In this document: piece by piece, positions 27,971 through 32,157 of the stretch
Layout of the letters: every line of letters starts with the position of its first letter
Numbering within the stretch: position 1 is the first letter of the stretch
Origin: a virus
Direction: 5' to 3' (one strand)
DNA: 32,157 nucleotides
Virus record (IMG/VR): IMGVR_UViG_3300005466_000055
Coordinates: 1-32,157 of that record
Translations under genes and position numbers: made by a program
Notes under the pieces: generated by a model
Told to the model about the DNA's origin: nothing
What the model saw: only the letters and a program-made list of their open reading frames with translations
Databases searched by the model: none

Positions 27971-29367
27971 CCTCAAGGTCGTTACCGCTCGAGTCTTACC
28001 AGCTAGCTTCGCGGCCGGCATCGGGATCGCTCCTGATGAACTGCTATGCAGAGCAGTTGCCTGAGGACGCGAAGACGCCGTTCCTCGTGCAGCGCACGGC
28101 AGGGATTTCCACCCTGCAGTCGATCGGCAACGGGCCGATTCACGGACTGAATTCTGCGTTCGGCAACCTTGGGATCGTCAGCGGCACTAACTTCTTTCAG
28201 ATCGGCTCTGCGCTGGGCGGCGCCGTGGATTACGGCAGCGTTGGCACGATCGCTTCGACCGGCATCGACATGGAGAGCAACGACCGCTACACGGTCGTCG
28301 TCAACCAGCCGAACGCGTACGCCTTTGACAACAGCGCGAAGACGCTCACGCAGATCACTGACCCTGAGTTCACCTCGCGAGGCGCCAGCGATGTTGAGTT
28401 CTTGGACAACTGGCTGCTCTTTCTGCAGCCGGATAGCGGCGTATTTTTCGGAGCCGACCTTGGGTCGGCGACTTCCTTCGACGGACTGAACTTCGCGACG
28501 GCCGAAGCATCGCCCGACAACCTGGTTGGGATGAAGGTCGATCACCGACAGGTGCTGCTGTTCGGCACGAAGACGATCGAGATCTGGGACAACACGGGTG
28601 TTTCAGGCTTCCCATTTGAGCGCGCCAGCAATGGCTTCGTTGAAATCGGATGCTTGTCAGGGCGCTCGATCGCCAAGCAAGACAATTCGGTTTTCTGGCT
28701 CGCAGATGACTACACCATTCGGCGCTTGAACGGCGCCACGCCGGTCCGGGTGTCCACCCATGCCGTAGAGCAAAGCATCGTTCGCTCAACAATCAGTGCC
28801 TGTCGCGCTTTCAGCTATTCGCAGGGTGGACACCTCTTCTATGTGATCACGTTCCCGGAAGTCACGTGGGTCTACGACTGCACGACGGGTAAGTGGCACA
28901 ACCGCAGCACCTACGGCTACGACTACTGGACAGCAGGCTGCCATGCGCAGGCGTTCGGACTTGAGGTGGTCGGCCACACGGACTCCGCCAGCATTGGAAA
29001 GTTAGACCCTGACGTATACACGGAATGGGGTGGTACGCAGCGCGCCGCTTGGCAGTATCAGACGATCTACGCCGAAGACCGGCGCGCGATCCACGACGCA
29101 ATCTCGATCATCATGGAGTACGGCGTTGGCATCGCGAGCGGGCAGGGCAGCGATCCTGAGCTGATGCTCGACTATTCAGATGACGGCGGCATTACGTGGG
29201 ATGCGCTGCCTAACAAGAAGATTGGGCCGCTAGGAAACTACCAGTATACGGTCGATTGGGAGCGTACTGGGTCTGCGAAGCAGCGCACCTATCGTGGCGC
29301 GATCTCTGATCCCGTGAAGGTGGCGATTACGGATACGACCGTTCGCGTTAGGGGGGCGCGCTGGTGA
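27967..29367 (+). CDS. P22 gp10-like packaged-DNA stabilisation protein
   Basis: A 466-residue beta-propeller-like tail hub protein. Features: PRTAGI-like LVQRTAGISTLQSIGNGPIH, GTNFFQIGSALGG, VVVNQPNAYAFD, EFLDNWLLFLQPDSGVFFG, LLFGTKTIEIWDNTG and WLADDYTIRRLNGATP, which follow the P22 gp10 family (repeated blade motifs). It plugs the connector after packaging. ATGA overlap with the gp4-like gene. Confidence 0.88.
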   Translation: MTSRSLPLESYQLASRPASGSLLMNCYAEQLPEDAKTPFLVQRTAGISTLQSIGNGPIHGLNSAFGNLGIVSGTNFFQIGSALGGAVDYGSVGTIASTGIDMESNDRYTVVVNQPNAYAFDNSAKTLTQITDPEFTSRGASDVEFLDNWLLFLQPDSGVFFGADLGSATSFDGLNFATAEASPDNLVGMKVDHRQVLLFGTKTIEIWDNTGVSGFPFERASNGFVEIGCLSGRSIAKQDNSVFWLADDYTIRRLNGATPVRVSTHAVEQSIVRSTISACRAFSYSQGGHLFYVITFPEVTWVYDCTTGKWHNRSTYGYDYWTAGCHAQAFGLEVVGHTDSASIGKLDPDVYTEWGGTQRAAWQYQTIYAEDRRAIHDAISIIMEYGVGIASGQGSDPELMLDYSDDGGITWDALPNKKIGPLGNYQYTVDWERTGSAKQRTYRGAISDPVKVAITDTTVRVRGARW

Positions 29368-29588
29368 GCCTGCGTCCGCCCGTAGCCATCCCTGAGAACG
29401 CCCGCGACTGGTTCCGCTGGATGCGTGAGACCTATGACATGGGCGTGCTGTCAGGCAATGGCACGCCTGAGGGCAACGTTAAGGCCGAGATCGGCACGCT
29501 GTATCGCCGTCGCGATGGCGGCGCGAACACGACGCTGTACGTTAAAGAAAGCGGCAATGGCACTGCGAACGGGTGGGTGGCGAAGTAA
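29364..29588 (+). CDS. Small tail/fibre-associated protein, 74 residues
   Basis: The C-terminus EIGTLYRRRDGGANTTLYVK ...GWVAK resembles a short beta module that recurs in phage tail proteins (V-G-S-L-Y-x-R-T-D-G-G-A-x-T-T-L-Y-V-K-E-S-G). The GTG start overlaps the gp10-like stop (GTGA). Probably a tail or collar piece. Confidence 0.65.
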   Translation: MSLRPPVAIPENARDWFRWMRETYDMGVLSGNGTPEGNVKAEIGTLYRRRDGGANTTLYVKESGNGTANGWVAK

Positions 29589-30817
29589 TGCCAGCAACTA
29601 CCGCACCCTCTGGAACGTACGCCGGCAAGACCGCCGATCAGATCCTGAACATCATGCGCTCTGGTGGCTGGACGCAAGAAGGCGTGAACGCGGTTTACGC
29701 GCTTCGCGGCTTAGCCAACCCGCCTACGGTACCCAAGGAGCTGCAAGGCGTCGCCGCGTTTCGCGGTCGATCCGGTGCGCTGGTCGATCCTGGCGGAAAG
29801 CTGATCAACAACTCTTCCTTGTCGTCGGCGGCTATCCCGTTCCTGTCTCAAGTGACGCAGGAAGCGTCTGACCCATACCGCGTTCGCTCTGGCATCAGCA
29901 ACTTAGCCGGCACCGTGCTCAACACCGTTGGCTCCTACGTCGGTGGCCCCGTGTGGCAAGCGTTCACGGGCGTAGCGGACGCAGCGAACAACGCGCTGGG
30001 GAACAACGACGGCACTAGCTACACGGATGGCCGGCGCAGCAGCGGCGACCGCATCGGCGCAGCCGTGGGCTCTATCGCAGGCTCCATGGGCGGCCCTGGT
30101 AGCTACGCCGCGAATAACCCCTCGCCTAACAACTCAGGATGGGGCGGCATTGATGAGGCTGGCGCTGGCGCTCAAAGCGGCGCTGGCGGATTTGGAAACA
30201 TTTTCGGCGGTGGCAATATGGGTAGTTCAAGCAGCATGGGTTGGCAGGATTGGGTAAATCTTGCCGGGCAGGCGTACGGAGCATACGCACAGTACGAAGG
30301 CGCCAAAGATGCCGCTGACGCATCAGCAGCAGGCTCCGCAGCTGGCATCGCAGAGCAGCGCAGGCAGTTCGACCTGTCGCGCGCCGATCAGATGCCGTGG
30401 CTTGCCTCTGGCGTAAGCGCCCTCGGGAGGCTGAACGACCCGAACGCATTCACTCAGTCGCCGGGCTATGAGTTCGTGCGCGGCGAAGGCACGCGAGGAC
30501 TTGAGAACAGTTTCTCTGCTCGAGGCGGCGCGCAGTCTGGTAACGCCTTGCGGGCACTCACGCAGTACAACCAGGGTTTGGCGAGCCAGGAATACAACAA
30601 CTGGTTTAACCAGCAGTCGAACCTTGCAGGCCTTGGCCAGACCTCCGCGCAGTCGCTTGGCGCGCTCGGACAGAACAACGCCAACAACGTCTCGAACCTG
30701 TTAGGCCAGCAGGCGAACGCTCGCGCCTCAGGCATCGAAGGCCAGACGAACGCGCTCACGGGCGGTGTGGGCGACTTCCTCTCTTGGTACAACAACCGAC
30801 GCACGAGGGGCGGCTGA
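29588..30817 (+). CDS. DNA ejection (transfer) protein
   Basis: A 409-residue protein from ATG 29588 (TAATG junction). The N-terminus is a low-complexity Gly/Ser/Ala region (GWGGIDEAGAGAQSGAGGFG) of about 200 residues. The C-terminal half has GQAYGAYAQYEGAKDAADAS, ARGGAQSGNALRALTQYNQG and QEYNNWFNQQSNLAG, the pattern of P22-type DNA transfer proteins that travel into the host with the DNA. Followed by two more genes of the same type of position. Confidence 0.72.
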   Translation: MPATTAPSGTYAGKTADQILNIMRSGGWTQEGVNAVYALRGLANPPTVPKELQGVAAFRGRSGALVDPGGKLINNSSLSSAAIPFLSQVTQEASDPYRVRSGISNLAGTVLNTVGSYVGGPVWQAFTGVADAANNALGNNDGTSYTDGRRSSGDRIGAAVGSIAGSMGGPGSYAANNPSPNNSGWGGIDEAGAGAQSGAGGFGNIFGGGNMGSSSSMGWQDWVNLAGQAYGAYAQYEGAKDAADASAAGSAAGIAEQRRQFDLSRADQMPWLASGVSALGRLNDPNAFTQSPGYEFVRGEGTRGLENSFSARGGAQSGNALRALTQYNQGLASQEYNNWFNQQSNLAGLGQTSAQSLGALGQNNANNVSNLLGQQANARASGIEGQTNALTGGVGDFLSWYNNRRTRGG

Positions 30818-31926
30818 TGGCTGGCATCATCAATCGCAGCTTCTACGACGCAGCTCAGAAGGGGCGCGAAGACGGCCAGGCGTACAACCTGAACAACCTG
30901 CGTCAGCAGGCAGCGCAGCAATCGCTAGCTAGCAACGCGCTATCTCAGCAACAGGAGATGGACGCGCAGAAGGCTGCGCAGGTGAAAGAGTTTGCGCAGC
31001 AGATGCTGGCAGCGGCGCAGTACGCGGCCAAGTCTCCAACCCCGAAAGCGTTCGTTCAGCAGAACTTCCCGCAGCTCGTCGAGAAGTATGGCCCGGGCTG
31101 GGCCACCGCTACCGACGATGATGTCAGGAGCCAATTGCTCGGCTTCCAGGCGCAGTTCGGCTCGCAGTTAGGCGTTGGCCCTGCCACGCCTCCAGGCGTG
31201 TCTGGCGCGATGTACAAATACATCGACCCTGTGACCAAACAGCCTGTTTACGGTGGCGCTGAGGACGTGCGGGGCAAGACCCCGTTTATCGAAGCGCCGA
31301 CAGCTCCGCCGCCATCGTATTCGCCAGTCCAGACGGCTGACGGTATTGGCGTTCTCAACTCTCGCACGGGACAAGTTCGTCCGACCGGCATAAAGCCGCC
31401 TGAGAAGCCGGCCGAGGCTCCGAAGCAAACCGAGACCGACAAGAAGGCTCGCGTGCTGCTCGCAAGCATGGAGAACGCAGAAGCCGACATCAGCAAGATG
31501 AAAGATGTTGATACCGGATCGATTGCTCAGCGCATGCTCGGAAGCAACGCGATCACGGCTCCGCTGCAGAGCGATGACTACAGGAAGTACGAGTCTGCTG
31601 GCCTTCGATGGGCGGCGAACCTGCTGTACCTGAAGTCTGGTGCGACCGCGACTCCGGATGAAATCCGCTCTACCTGGAAACAGTTCTTCCCGCAGCCCGG
31701 CGATGGAGACGGAGCGAAGGAACAGAAGGCTGCGGCCCGCGCTCAGGAAGTCTCAGCCATCAAGGGCGTGTACGACCCGAATGGCGCTGGTGCAGCGACT
31801 GCGCCAGCTGCACCAGCTGCGCCTCAAGCAGCGCCGGTTCAAGTTAAATCCGACGCCGAATACGCAGCCTTGCCTTCTGGCGCGCAATACGTAGCCCCTG
31901 ACGGCTCCGTGAGGCGGAAGAAGTAG
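30817..31926 (+). CDS. Putative ejection/internal virion protein, 369 residues
   Basis: Gln/Ala-rich N-terminus (LNNLRQQAAQQSLASNALSQ) and a helical region (AQQMLAAAQYAAKS). The central part includes MYKYIDPVTKQPVYGG and PADGIGVLNSR-like strands; the C-terminus has KYESAGLRWAANLLYLKSGA and PAAPAAPQAAPV. It stands between the ejection protein gene and the next candidate. Family not confirmed. TGATG at its start and an intervening 1-base gap before the next gene. Confidence 0.6.
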   Translation: MAGIINRSFYDAAQKGREDGQAYNLNNLRQQAAQQSLASNALSQQQEMDAQKAAQVKEFAQQMLAAAQYAAKSPTPKAFVQQNFPQLVEKYGPGWATATDDDVRSQLLGFQAQFGSQLGVGPATPPGVSGAMYKYIDPVTKQPVYGGAEDVRGKTPFIEAPTAPPPSYSPVQTADGIGVLNSRTGQVRPTGIKPPEKPAEAPKQTETDKKARVLLASMENAEADISKMKDVDTGSIAQRMLGSNAITAPLQSDDYRKYESAGLRWAANLLYLKSGATATPDEIRSTWKQFFPQPGDGDGAKEQKAAARAQEVSAIKGVYDPNGAGAATAPAAPAAPQAAPVQVKSDAEYAALPSGAQYVAPDGSVRRKK

Positions 31927-31927
31927 C

Positions 31928-32157
31928 GTGGACTGGCAGGACGATCAAGTCGTGTCGCAGGCGCCGGCAGCTTCGCCACAACAGGCGAATCAGCCTGCGT
32001 GGGCGCAGGACGAAGTAGTCGCGCCTGCCACGCAGACGCAGCAGACGCAGCAGACGCAGCAGACGCAGCAGACGCAGCAGACGCAGCAGACGCAGCAGAC
32101 GCAGCAGACGCAGCAGACGCAGCAGACGCAGCAGACGCAGCAGACGCAGCAGACGCA
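31928..32157 (+). CDS. N-terminus of a large virion protein, partial
   Basis: GTG 31928 follows the previous stop by one base. WQDDQVVSQ and WAQDEVVAP are near-duplicate motifs (W-x-x-D-x-V-V), known from N-termini of large internal or ejection proteins of phages. The frame then enters (TQQ)n encoded by the 9-bp repeat and runs off the window. The true length is unknown. Confidence 0.6.
   Translation, partial: MDWQDDQVVSQAPAASPQQANQPAWAQDEVVAPATQTQQTQQTQQTQQTQQTQQTQQTQQTQQTQQTQQTQQTQQT
32032..32157 (+). repeat. 14 perfect copies of a 9-bp repeat at the window end
   Basis: The sequence has exact period 9 (GCAGACGCA) from 32032 to the last base, 126 bases. In frame it encodes Thr-Gln-Gln repeats. 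The real copy number may be larger; see findings. Confidence 0.95.

Larger units (their letters stand above)
529..32157. mobile_element. Temperate P22-like prophage (left part, right end missing)
   Basis: The element starts at the tRNA-Lys 3' end. In order it carries an integrase, an early-left operon, an immunity switch, a replication module, packaging genes and a P22-type head module. The portal, scaffold, coat, gp4-like and gp10-like proteins are the markers of short-tailed phages with P22-like virions. No lysis genes, tail spikes or attR are seen; they should lie to the right. Most genes look intact, so the prophage may be functional. Confidence 0.93.

Noticed and set aside
32032-32157. 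CRISPR array
   Set aside because: The repeat is 9 bp in tandem with no spacers and is in frame with a coding sequence.

Overview
The window is the left part of a temperate phage integrated in a bacterial chromosome. The host contributes about 530 bases: the 5' part of a secreted esterase-like gene (minus strand) and an intact tRNA-Lys(CUU). A tyrosine integrase starts 46 bases past the tRNA, so the tRNA 3' end is the probable attachment site (attL). The DNA is GC-rich, which fits a proteobacterium, but the sequence does not fix the genus. The right phage end and attR lie outside the window.

Layout. (1) 575-8478, minus strand: a dense early-left operon in which most genes join by 1-8 base stop/start overlaps. 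It holds int, a DUF4224-type gene, a GIY-YIG nuclease, many small unknown genes, SSB, a Sak4-like RecA-fold ATPase, an HNH endonuclease and several small membrane or zinc-binding proteins. (2) 8479-9650: a lambda-like immunity switch. A CI-like repressor is followed by a co-transcribed membrane protein; a Cro-like protein is divergent. Two operators overlap PL and three lie between cI and cro, all variants of a GTAAAC/GTTTAC 17-mer. (3) 9600-10134: three putative terminators and strong RNA hairpins downstream of PR. (4) 10144-15760, plus strand: HNH, a LuxR-type HTH protein, VRR-NUC nuclease, PLD-like protein, a primase-polymerase/VirE helicase, and next to it a cluster of TTGGTCCCA iterons that looks like the replication origin. 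(5) 15806-32157: P22-like packaging and virion genes: DUF5681 terminase small-subunit candidate, TerL, P22-type portal, a reverse-oriented HNH gene, Gp80-like protein, a fibre-like protein with nine tandem ~20-residue repeats, scaffold, P22-type coat protein, gp4-like and gp10-like head-closure proteins, and ejection-type proteins.

The most unusual stretch is 25372-27560. Straight after the coat-protein terminator, and before the gp4 homologue, stand a GT-A-like glycosyltransferase, a class I methyltransferase and a radical SAM/SPASM enzyme, tightly joined to each other and to gp4. This looks like a small-molecule or virion-surface modification cassette inside a morphogenesis operon. The Ser/Thr-rich repeat protein made from the same operon is a natural candidate substrate. 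Also notable: the coat gene appears to start at an ATT codon, cro mRNA is nearly leaderless, several tiny membrane peptides are sandwiched by ATGA/GTGA overlaps, and the window ends inside exactly 14 copies of a 9-bp repeat, which may be an assembly break.
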